Part shown: positions 1 through 10,400 of the stretch, piece after piece
Layout: every line of letters begins with the position of its first letter
How positions within the stretch are numbered: position 1 is the stretch's first letter
Assembly (NCBI GenBank): GCA_964020155.1
Contig: OZ026557.1
Location: forward strand, 4,988,966 to 5,011,465
Reading direction: 5' to 3'
DNA from: Chondrilla cf. caribensis
Lineage: Eukaryota > Porifera > Demospongiae > Chondrillida > Chondrillidae
DNA: 22,500 nucleotides
The notes under the pieces: generated by a model
What the model was told of the DNA's origin: nothing
The model's database searches: none
Seen by the model: the letters and a program-made list of their open reading frames with translations, nothing else
Position numbers and translations under genes: made by a program

Positions 1-667
1 ATACTGGAGAAGGCCAACATCGAAGGGTGGAAGCTGGGAAGATCAAGAGTGAGTGAAGTGTCTCCATCGTGTTGCTAACCACCATTTGTGTACGATTAAA
101 GTATGTGGACTTTTTGTATGTTGTGTGTACATATGTGTGCTGTACACTAATCAAGTATGTACCCACATGATACACACATGATACACACGATGCACATAAT
201 GTACACATGATGTACACATGATATGCACATGATGTACACATGATATACACATGATATACACATGATATGCACATGATATGCACATGATATGCACATGATA
301 TGCACATGATATACATATGATATACACATGATATGCACATGATATACATATGATATACACATACGTAATGTGCACATAATGTTCACTTTCTGTGTTTTAA
401 CTGTTATTGTCATTCCGTGATTTGTTTATGTTCTCACGTACGTACGTACATGTATTGTTAATTTACTTATGTATATGAAGTATGTACATGTTTGCATTGT
501 ATTTGTTTATTCTAGGTATTTCTGCGATATTTTCATGAGGAAATCCTTCATGGATTGATACGTGACATGAACAAGAAAGCGTCCTTGATCCAGAAGGTTT
601 ACCGAGGATATAAGACAAGAAAGAGGTGACATTGGTTTTGTGGTGTTTGTTGAGGGTGTTCCTGATC

Positions 668-704
<37 letters not shown>

Positions 705-3376
705 CATAATTATGTACGTATGTGCTTACCACTCAGGACCGTCCCCCTCTTGAAGAAGGCTCACTCTTATTTAGTAGAAGGAGAAAAGTTGCTATTCCTG
801 ATAGGAGCAAGCATCGAAGGTGAATTCCTTGCGGCCTCGCTGTACCTCTCTTGAGTAATATTATTCGAATCATGCGATATGAAAAAGGAAAAACTATGTA
901 CAACTTTGGCAGATAATACGTATGTACAGTATATACGTACATATTGGTGACTAGCTCATTAAAATTGATTTTTCCACAGTGTAGATCCCTTGCCAATATT
1001 TCCCGCTATACAGAACATGTGTACATACGTATGTAACTCCTGTATACATACATTTAACCATGTATATACCTATACTTGTGTCGCTATACAGAACATGTGT
1101 ACATACGTATGTAACTCCTGTATACATACATTTAACCATGTATATACCTATACTTGTGTCGCTATACAGAACATGTGTACATATGTATGTAACTCCTGTA
1201 TACATACATTTAACCATGTATATACCTATACTTGTGTCGCTATACAGAACATGTGTACATATGTATGTAACTCCTGTATACATACATTTAACCATGTATA
1301 TACCTATACTTGTGTCGCTATACAGAACATGTGTACATATGTATGTAACTCCTGTATACATACATTTAACCATGTATATACCTATACTTGTGTCGCTATA
1401 CAGAACATGTGTACATATGTATGTAACTCCTGTATACATACATTTAACCATGTATATACCTATACTTGTGTCGCTATACAGAACATGTGTACATACGTAT
1501 GTAACTCCTGTATACGTACATTTAACCATGTATATACCTATACTTGTGTCGCTATACAGAACATGTGTACATACGTATGTAACTCCTGTATACATACATT
1601 TAACCATGTATATACCTATACTTGTGTCGCTATACAGAACATGTGTACATATGTATGTAACTCCTGTATACATACATTTAACCATGTATATACCTATACT
1701 TGTGTCGCTATACAGAACATGTGTACATATGTATGTAACTCCTGTATACATACATTTAACCATGTATATACCTATACTTGTGTCGCTATACAGAACATGT
1801 GTACATACGTATGTAACTCCTGTATACGTACATTTAACCATGTATATACCTATACTTGTGTCCTGGCAGGATTTCCTGACCAGCTGATAGCCCTCAATCA
1901 CGTTGACAACAAGTTGAAGGACAAGCGGTTCCCCAAGACAACTCCAGAGAAGCCCAAACCGCTCTACTCCGGATTGGACTACCGACCCTACGGTGTTGAC
2001 ATGCATCACTGGCCGGGGGAGGAGTCAAATGAGACACACCCACCCAAACCTTGGATGGTTCCCGCCATCCCATTGTCGTCGGGCCCCAAGGTAGGTGGGT
2101 ACAGTCCTCAACATCAGACTAAACGGGAAAACGACCTCTCCGCAGAGAGGAGGAAGGAGAGCAGTCGGTACCACAATGGGGCATCCAATAGCACAGAACT
2201 GGGATGGCAAGGGGGTCAGGACTTAAGGGTGAGTGTCAGCATGGACGATCTGTTGGACGAGACTGATGAGCTCCTTGCTCTACCACGAGCACAGCTGAAG
2301 AAGGCAGATAGCTCAGACAATCTCACTCAAAAGGTACGTATCTACTCTCCGTGTGTGTTTAATATCTGTGCGTACGTACGTATATATTGCTCGTGTGGTT
2401 TATGTATAATCACATTATAACACTCTCATGCCATCCCTTAGCGAAGTAGAAAGCACAGCACATCGAAAAAACCCAAAGAAACTGATCAATCTCCAGGAAG
2501 GAACGAGAGAGGATCAAAAGTCAGTGTTGTGTGTACCACTTGTGAAACCCATGTACAGTACTCACCTGTACTAAACTATGTATGTACACATGTACACACA
2601 TGCACATGTGAACACTTCTGCATACATATGTGCATATGTACGTATGTACATACGTGCATGCTCATACATACGTACGTATATCTTCAATGTGTGTGCACTT
2701 ATGCACCAGAGTGCTGTGGTAATAGAAGACTGTGTATGTCTCGTTCTTCTCAATTGCAGATCATGAAGATTAAGAACTTACTATTCAAGAACAAAGAAAG
2801 GTTTGTAGTCTAGTGTACTCCCCTTTTCAGACGGGTAGCTTTCTCCCACCAGATGCTGCCTGGGAGAGTTGTTTACTTGTTTATTTGTTTCCACATGTGT
2901 GCAGTAGTCCTCCGATGAAGGGACGGACGAAAAGCGACACGGAAACAGGCCCACCCCCTACAGCCCCACCCAGCCAGCCCCGCTCACGCTCACAATCAGA
3001 AGAATCGGAAAACGGCCCAAGTGACGGTGTCCCCCCCTTGGGGTACTATCAAGCAGTCCCCCCCAGCGAAGGAAAGGTACATGTGTACATACAAACCTAA
3101 TTTGACCTATTCTGTGTACAAAAGAGTATGAGTGTTTTCTATTGCATGTGACTTCCATGTGAGATTTGCAACCATCCTGCACTTGATGGCATGAGATGCG
3201 AAAGTAGTTTTTGCTGTGTGGCGTGCTTTTGTGGTCTGCTACATTTAGACATTTGATTGGTGTTCTGTTTTTACATACATAACTTGATAAAAGGTCTCTG
3301 TTCTCTATCAGATATTAGTGTCCGACCAGGATCCTGGACGTTATATTATCGTTCCCAATGACTTCAGGTAACCTGT

Positions 3377-3417
<41 letters not shown>

Positions 3418-3689
3418 AACATATGCACCATATCTCTGTTGTTATCTGATAAGGAATCTTATTACAACTGACTGGATTAGGGCCGGTTGTTCCTCAGTTT
3501 TACTGTATTTTCACCTCTTAGATCCCTGTATGGCGAGGAGTACCTACTGTTTGTTAGTCATCATGTCAAGTGTAAAACGTACCTAATCACACGATACAGA
3601 GATAGCTCCCTCATCCTTAAAGAGGAGGGAGAGGATGATAGCGTCATCAGGAAGAAGTTCTTCTCTCTTGGACAGCTAATAAACCACTA

Positions 3690-3764
<75 letters not shown>

Positions 3765-4183
3765 GTGAGTGTGTGCGTGTGTGTGCGTATTTGTGTGTGT
3801 ATGTGTGGTGCAATGATGTACAGCCACCAATACATGCTGTATTATTCTAGTGGTTGTAATGGTATTGCTGTGTATGTAAGTTCTTGTCTACACCAACATT
3901 ACTACATAACACAGTCACTACGTACTGTTGACGTCTGTTATTGAACAGATGTGAAGAAGGTTATACGTATGTTGTGTTGGTGTCTTGTTACAGGAAACAC
4001 GGCCTTCCTGGTGGAACTAGTCTGAAGAACCCCGTTATCCTGAGTGGTGTGCGTGTGGCTGGTCTCCAGAGTGGACAGGGGAAGCTGAAAGGCAGCAAAG
4101 ACCCTCACTCCGGCCTCAACTTACCTTGGAAACGTCGGAACCCTCTCCCTCGTCCACACAAGAGAGAAGACTGGGAGATTTGA
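1..4183 (+). CDS. Unconventional myosin (class III-like), C-terminal part with IQ motif and SH2-like tail; 5' partial
   Basis: Actin-based motor heavy chain; only the last 470 residues are in the window. Exons: 1-48, 516-625, 737-819, 1870-2333, 2442-2519, 2760-2800, 2905-3076, 3312-3367, 3522-3692, 3994-4183. All have GT-AG borders, the phases agree throughout (1413 nt), and the stop is TGA at 4181. The first two exons join into the end of a motor domain (EGWKLGRSR then VFLRYFHEE, the converter/lever segment typical of myosins, closest in my memory to class III), followed at once by an IQ motif. The middle (exons 3-7) is charged, Pro/Ser-rich linker with RS- and QS-rich stretches and no domain I recognise. 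The last three exons encode an SH2-like fold and a basic C-terminus. There is no coiled coil, so it is probably monomeric. Seen: the motifs and phases. Inferred: the class assignment. The motor and any N-terminal kinase lie upstream of the window. Confidence 0.85.
166..372 (+). repeat. 11-bp minisatellite in myosin intron (49-515)
   Basis: About 18 tandem copies of an 11-bp unit, ATGATATACAC or ATGATATGCAC, with A/G variation at two positions. It fills the middle of the 467-bp intron. Open reading frames across it on the other strand are repeat artefacts. Confidence 0.95.
588..625 (+). other. IQ motif in the myosin neck
   Basis: The codons read LIQKVYRGYKTRK, matching the IQxxxRGxxxR calmodulin/light-chain-binding consensus. 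The motif lies about 24 residues after the converter motif, where the lever arm begins. Only one clear IQ is visible, and the next exon (737-819) does not repeat it, so the lever arm is probably short. Confidence 0.85.
668..703 (+). repeat. (TTG)n microsatellite in myosin intron
   Basis: About 12 uninterrupted TTG triplets inside the short intron 626-736. It would read as polyglutamine on the other strand, but no gene supports that reading. Confidence 0.95.
1005..1862 (+). repeat. 78-bp minisatellite, 11 copies, in myosin intron (820-1869)
   Basis: Exactly eleven head-to-tail units start at 1005, 1083, 1161 and so on to 1785, with no length change. Units differ mainly at two C/T or A/G sites: TACGTATG versus TATGTATG, and CATAC versus CGTAC in units 7 and 11. 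The array ends 7 bp before the 3' splice site at 1870. Because 78 is a multiple of 3, frames stay open for hundreds of codons on both strands; these are not genes. Each unit also carries a TATACAG acceptor-like motif, but splicing there would give an in-frame stop. Confidence 0.97.
3374..3414 (+). repeat. (TG)n tract just after a myosin 5' splice site
   Basis: A TG dinucleotide run starts 6 bp after the GTAACC donor of the exon ending at 3367. Confidence 0.9.
3693..3762 (+). repeat. (TG)n microsatellite forming the 5' splice site
   Basis: About 35 GT dinucleotides begin exactly at the exon end (3692), so the donor is itself part of the microsatellite (AA|GTGTGTGTGT). Degenerate TG-rich sequence continues to about 3808. 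Confidence 0.9.
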
Positions 4184-4448
4184 TCCATCACTAGTCCATC
4201 ACATCTTGTCTCATCGTACCATCTTCCTTCCATTCATATGTACGTGTGTACATCTTCTGATAACAGTCACAATGCGGTTTTATTTATTAATTTGATTTAA
4301 ATGTTTGTAAATTTGTACATGGATGTGACAATTATTGTATTATGATCACTTTTTATTTATACAGTTTAACTGTGCAATATTTGCCTATATTTGCTGGTTA
4401 ATGTATAATCACATATACAGTGTATGTGTGTTATAAAAATATTATATA
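4184..4448 (+). other. Myosin 3' UTR and short spacer
   Basis: AT-rich sequence between the myosin stop codon and the first recognisable satellite monomer. No exact AATAAA was seen downstream of the stop; several TTTATTTA-type stretches occur at 4279-4360. The poly(A) site cannot be fixed, and the transcript could run into the first degenerate satellite monomers. Confidence 0.5.
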
Positions 4449-7400
4449 GGCACCTCAAAAGGTAGCTAGAATTACAGACTGCATACGGAGATAAAATCTT
4501 TTGAAATTTAGGTTACAATCCCAGCTAGAAAATATCAAATTGACACATACACGCCTCCTTTCCCCTGAGCTATACAAAAAGTGCTTAACATTCTTTTCTC
4601 CTATACTCTCCCATACATTGAAAATATACTAAACACTTCCAAATGTACGTAGCTAGAGTTACTGGCTGCATATGGAGATGAGAATTGCTTCATAAGTTAG
4701 TTCATGTCCGCGCAGCTAGGTCTGATAAAAATATCAGATTGACACGCCCACTTTCCCATGAGCTATTCAAAAAGGTGCTTAGCTTTATTTCTCCTATACT
4801 CTACCATACATTGACTAAATATTAAGTACCTCCGAATGTAGCTAGAGTTACGGGTAACATACGGAGATGGTAATTGTTTCATAAGTTAGTTCATGTCCCC
4901 AGCTAGGTCTGGTAAAAATATCAGGTTGACATGCCCCCTTTCCCTTGAGCTATACAAAAAGGTGCTTAACATTTTTTATCCTACATATACTCCCCCATAT
5001 TTTGATAAAAATTAAGCACCTCCAAATGTAGCTAGAGTTACGGGCAACATACAGAGATGGGAGTTGTTTCAAATGTTACTTCATGTCCCCAGCTAGGTCT
5101 GATAAAAATATCAGGTTGACACGCCCACTTTCCCATGAGCTATTCAAAAAGGTGCTTAGCGTTTATTTCTCCTATACTCTACCATACATTGACTAAATAT
5201 TAAGCACCTCCGCATGTAGCTAGAGTTACAGGCAACATACGGAGATGGGAGTTGTTTCATATGTTAGTTCATGTCTACAGCTAGGTCAGGTAAAAATATC
5301 AGGTTGACACGCCCACTTTCCCATGAGCTATTCAAAAAGGTGCTTAGCGTTTATTTCTCCTATACTCGGCACTCAGGACAATCAGAATGCTTACGAAATT
5401 GTGTTGGTGAGTTAGGCATGGACACTAGGTAGCCCATGGTGACCAGCAAAGAAATCTCAAATTGCTTAGGTGATCACCACAAGGCGTAATACACTTATAT
5501 ATGAATCTACATACAAAGTATATATATTGGTAATAGGGGGAAATTTTAATCGACATCAAAATGCATCTTTTTTGCAATCAGAAGGTAGCTACCAGGTCCA
5601 GGAGTGTGTCTGTGCATTCGGATTAGTGCTATGATGCATCACGTGCACACAGGAGAGGCCGTGGTGACAACTCAAAAAATTGACATTTTTTTGCTTGTCA
5701 CCACGAGGCTTATAGCGCACTCAGGACAATCAGAATGCTTACGAAATTGTGTTGGTGAGTTAGGCATGGACACTAGGTAGCCCATGGTGACCAGCAAAGA
5801 AATCTCAAATTGCTTAGGTGATCACCACAAGGCGTAATACACTTATATATGAATCTACATACAAAGTATATATATTGGTAATAGGGGGAAATTTTAATCG
5901 ACATCAAAATGCATCTTTTTTGCAATCAGAAGGTAGCTACCAGGTCCAGGAGTGTGTCTGTGCATTCGGATTAGTGCTATGATGCATCACGTGCACACAG
6001 GAGAGGCCGTGGTGACAAGACCAAAAATTGACATTTTTTTGCTTGTCACCACGAGGCTTATAGCGCACTCAGGACAATCAGAATGCTTACGAAATTGTGT
6101 TGGTGAGTTAGGCATGGACACTAGGTAGCCCATGGTGACCAGCAAAGAAATCTCAAATTGCTTAGGTGATCACCACAAGGCGTAATACACTTATATATGA
6201 ATCTACATACAAAGTATATATATTGGCACTAGGGGGAAATTTTAATCGACATCAAAATGCATCTTTTTTGCAATCAGAAGGTAGCTACCAGGTCCAGGAG
6301 TGTGTCTGTGCATTCGGATTTGAGCTATGATGCATTACGTACACACAGGAGAGGCCGTGGTGACAACTCAAAAAATTGACATTTTTTTGTTTGTCACCAC
6401 GAGGCTTATAGCGCACTCAGGACAATCAGAACGCTTACGAAATTGTGTTGGTGAGTTAGGCATGGACACTAGGTAGCCCATGGTGACCAGCCAAGAAATC
6501 TCAAATTGCTTAGGTGATCACCACAAGGCGTAATACACTTATATATGAATCTACATACAAAGTATATATATTGGTATCCCATACATTGACAAAACATTAA
6601 GCACCTCCGCATGTAGCTAGAGTTATGGGCATCATACGGAGATGGGAGTTGTTTTATATGTTAGTTCATGCCTACAGCTAGGTATGGTAAAAATATCAGG
6701 TTGACACGCCCACTTTCCCTTGAGATATACAAAAAGGTGCTTAGCGTTTTTTATCCCACATATACTCCCCCATACATTGACTAAATATTAAGCACCTCCG
6801 AATGTAGCTAGAATTACGGGCAACATGCAGAGATGGGAATAGTTTCATAAGTTAGTTCATGTCCCCAGCTAGGTCTGGTAATAATATCAGGTTGACATGC
6901 CCACTTTCCCATGAGCTATTCAAAAAGGTGCTTAGCGTTTATTTCTCCTATACTCTACCATACATTGACTAAATATTAAGCACCTCCGCATGTAGCTAGA
7001 GTTACGGGCAACATACAGAGATGGGAATTGTTTCATAAGTTAGTTCATGTCCCCAGCTAGGTCTGGTAAAAATATCAGGTTGACACGCCCACTTTCCCAT
7101 GAGCTATTCAAAAAGGTGCTTAGCGTTTATTTCTCCTATACTCTACCATACATTGACTAAATATTAAGCACCTCCGCATGTAGCTAGAGTTACGGGTAAC
7201 GTGCAGAGATGGGAATTGTTTCATATGTTAGTTCATGTCTCTAGCTAGGTCTAATAGAAATATCAGGTTGACACGCCCACTTTCCCATGAGCTATTCAAA
7301 AAGGTGCTTAGCATTTATTTCTCCTATACTCTACCATACATTGACTAAATATTAAGCACCTCCGAATGTAGCTAGAGTTACGGGCAACGTACAGAGATGG

Positions 7401-10400
7401 GAATTGTTTCATATGTTAGTTCATGTCTCTAGCTAGGTCTAATAGAAATATCAGATTGATACGCCCACTTTCCCATGAGCTATTCAAAAAGGTGCTTAGC
7501 GTTTATTTCTCCTATACTCTACCATACATTGACTAAATATTAAGCACCTCCGCATGTAGCTAGAGTTACGGGCAACGTGCAGAGATGGGAATTGTTTCAT
7601 ATGTTAGTTCATGTCTCTAGCTAGGTCTAATAGAAATATCAGATTGATACGCCCACCTTCCCATGAGCTATTCAAAAAGGTGCTTAGCGTTTATTTTTCC
7701 TATACTCTACCATACATTAAGCACCTCTGAATGTAGCTAGAGTTACGGGTAACATACGGAGGTAGGAGTTGTTTCATAAGTTAGTCCATGTCCCCAGGTA
7801 GGTCTGATAAAATTATCAGGTTGACACGCCCACTTTCCCATGAGCTATTCAAAAAGGTGCTTAGCGTTTATTTCTCCTATACTCTACCATACATTGACAA
7901 AACATTAAGCACCTCCGCATGTAGCTAGAGTTACGGGCAACGTGCAAGATGGGAATTGTTTCATAAGTTAGTTCATGTCCCCAGCTAGGTCTGGTAAAAA
8001 TATCAGGTTGACACGCCCACTTTCCCATGAGCTATTCAAAAAGGTGCTTAGCGTTTATTTCTCCTATACTCTACCATACATTGACTAAATATTAAGCACC
8101 TCCGCATGTAGCTAGAGTTACGGGTAACGTGCAGAGATGGGAATTGTTTCATATGTTAGTTCATGTCTCTAGCTAGGTCTAATAGAAATATCAGGTTGAC
8201 ACGCCCACTTTCCCATGAGCTATTCAAAAAGGTGCTTAGCATTTATTTCTCCTATACTCTACCATACATTGACTAAATATTAAGCACCTCCGCATGTAGC
8301 TAGAGTTACGGGCAACGTACAGAGATGGGAATTGTTTCATATGTTAGTTCATGTCTCTAGCTAGGTCTAATAGAAATATCAGATTGATACGCCCACTTTC
8401 CCATGAGCTATTCAAAAAGGTGCTTAGCGTTTATTTCTCCTATACTCTACCATACATTGACTAAATATTAAGCACCTCCGCATGTAGCTAGAGTTACGGG
8501 CAACGTGCAGAGATGGGAATTGTTTCATATGTTAGTTCATGTCTCTAGCTAGGTCTAATAGAAATATCAGATTGATACGCCCACCTTCCCATGAGCTATT
8601 CAAAAAGGTGCTTAGCGTTTATTTCTCCTATACTCTACCATACATTAAGCACCTCTGAATGTAGCTAGAGTTACGGGTAACATACGGAGGTAGGAGTTGT
8701 TTCATAAGTTAGTCCATGTCCCCAGGTAGGTCTGATAAAATTATCAGGTTGACACGCCCACTTTCCCATGAGCTATTCAAAAAGGTGCTTAGCGTTTATT
8801 TCTCCTATACTCTACCATACATTGACAAAACATTAAGCACCTCCGCATGTAGCTAGAGTTACGGGCAACGTGCAAGATGGGAATTGTTTCATATGTTAGT
8901 TCATGTCCCCAGCTAGGTCTAATAGAAATATCAGGTTGACATGCCCACTTTCCCATGAGCTATTCAAAAAGGTGCTTAGCGTTTATTTCTCCTATACTCT
9001 ACCATACATTGACAAAACATTAAGCACCTCCGCATGTAGCTAGAGTTACGGGCAACGTGCAAGATGGGAATTGCTTCATATGTTGGTTCATGTCCCCAGG
9101 TAGGTCTGGTAAAAATATCAGGTTGACACGCCCACTTTCCCATGAGCTATTCAAAAAGGTGCTTAGCGTTTATTTCTCCTATACTCTACCATACATTAAG
9201 CACCTCCGAATGTAGCTAGAGTTACGGGCAACATACAGAGATGGGAATTGTTTCATATGTTAGTTCATGTCCCCAACTAGGTCTGGTAAAAATATCAGGT
9301 TGACACACCCACTTTCCCATGAGCTATTCAAAAAGGTGCTTAGCATTTATTTCTCCTATACTCTACCATACATTGACTAAATATTAAGCACCTCCGAATG
9401 TAGCTAGAGTTACGGGTAACATACGGAGGTAGGAGTTGTTTCATAAGTTAGTCCATGTCCCCAGGTAGGTCTGATAAAAATATCAGGTTGACACGCCCAC
9501 TTTCCCATGAGCTATTCAAAAAGGTGCTTAGCATTTATTTCTCCTATACTCTACCATACATTGACTAAATATTAAGCACCTCCGCATGTAGCTAGAGTTA
9601 CGGGCAACGTACAGAGATGGGAATTGTTTCATATGTTAGTTCATGTCTCTAGCTAGGTCTAATAGAAATATCAGGTTGACACGCCCACTTTCCCATGAGC
9701 TATTCAAAAAGGTGCTTAGCATTTATTTCTCCTATACTCTACCATACATTGACTAAATATTAAGCACCTCCGCATGTAGCTAGAGTTACGGGCAACGTAC
9801 AGAGATGGGAATTGTTTCATATGTTAGTTCATGTCTCTAGCTAGGTCTAATAGAAATATCAGATTGATACGCCCACTTTCCCATGAGCTATTCAAAAAGG
9901 TGCTTAGCGTTTATTTCTCCTATACTCTACCATACATTGACTAAATATTAAGCACCTCCGCATGTAGCTAGAGTTACGGGCAACGTGCAGAGATGGGAAT
10001 TGTTTCATATGTTAGTTCATGTCTCTAGCTAGGTCTAATAGAAATATCAGATTGATACGCCCACCTTCCCATGAGCTATTCAAAAAGGTGCTTAGCGTTT
10101 ATTTCTCCTATACTCTACCATACATTAAGCACCTCTGAATGTAGCTAGAGTTACGGGTAACATACGGAGGTAGGAGTTGTTTCATAAGTTAGTCCATGTC
10201 CCCAGGTAGGTCTGATAAAATTATCAGGTTGACACGCCCACTTTCCCATGAGCTATTCAAAAAGGTGCTTAGCGTTTATTTCTCCTATACTCTACCATAC
10301 ATTGACAAAACATTAAGCACCTCCGCATGTAGCTAGAGTTACGGGCAACGTGCAAGATGGGAATTGTTTCATATGTTAGTTCATGTCCCCAGCTAGGTCT

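Larger units (their letters stand above)
3312..4042 (+). other. SH2-like domain at the myosin C-terminus (three exons)
   Basis: Exons 3312-3367, 3522-3692 and the start of 3994-4183 translate to a region laid out like an SH2 domain. It shows a PGRYIIVPND strand in the place of PGxFLVRxS, a YLLFVSHH strand, KTYLITRY in the place of the beta-D strand, then FFSLGQLINHYKKHGLP and SLKNPV, the standard helix B and C-terminal strand (FxSLxxLVxHYxxxxLP...LxxP). The Arg of the FLVR motif, which binds phosphotyrosine, is replaced by Val (GTT at 3351-3353), and the beta-D His position appears to be Thr. The fold assignment is fairly strong in the second half and weaker in the first. Phosphotyrosine binding in the usual way is doubtful. 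Confidence 0.65.

Noticed and set aside
2091..2235. Internal donors GTAGGT (2091) and GTGAGT (2228) inside myosin exon 4
   Set aside because: The frame stays open with plausible protein (MDDLLDETDELLALP) up to the strong GTACGT donor at 2334; alternative splicing remains possible but unsupported.
951..2420. Long open frames on both strands (up to 476 codons) across the 78-bp repeat
   Set aside because: They arise because 78 is divisible by 3. The only real coding part is 1870-2333, the myosin exon.
5368..6576. Helitron as the source of the 348-bp block
   Set aside because: The ends do not show a TC start with a CTRR end and 3' hairpin.
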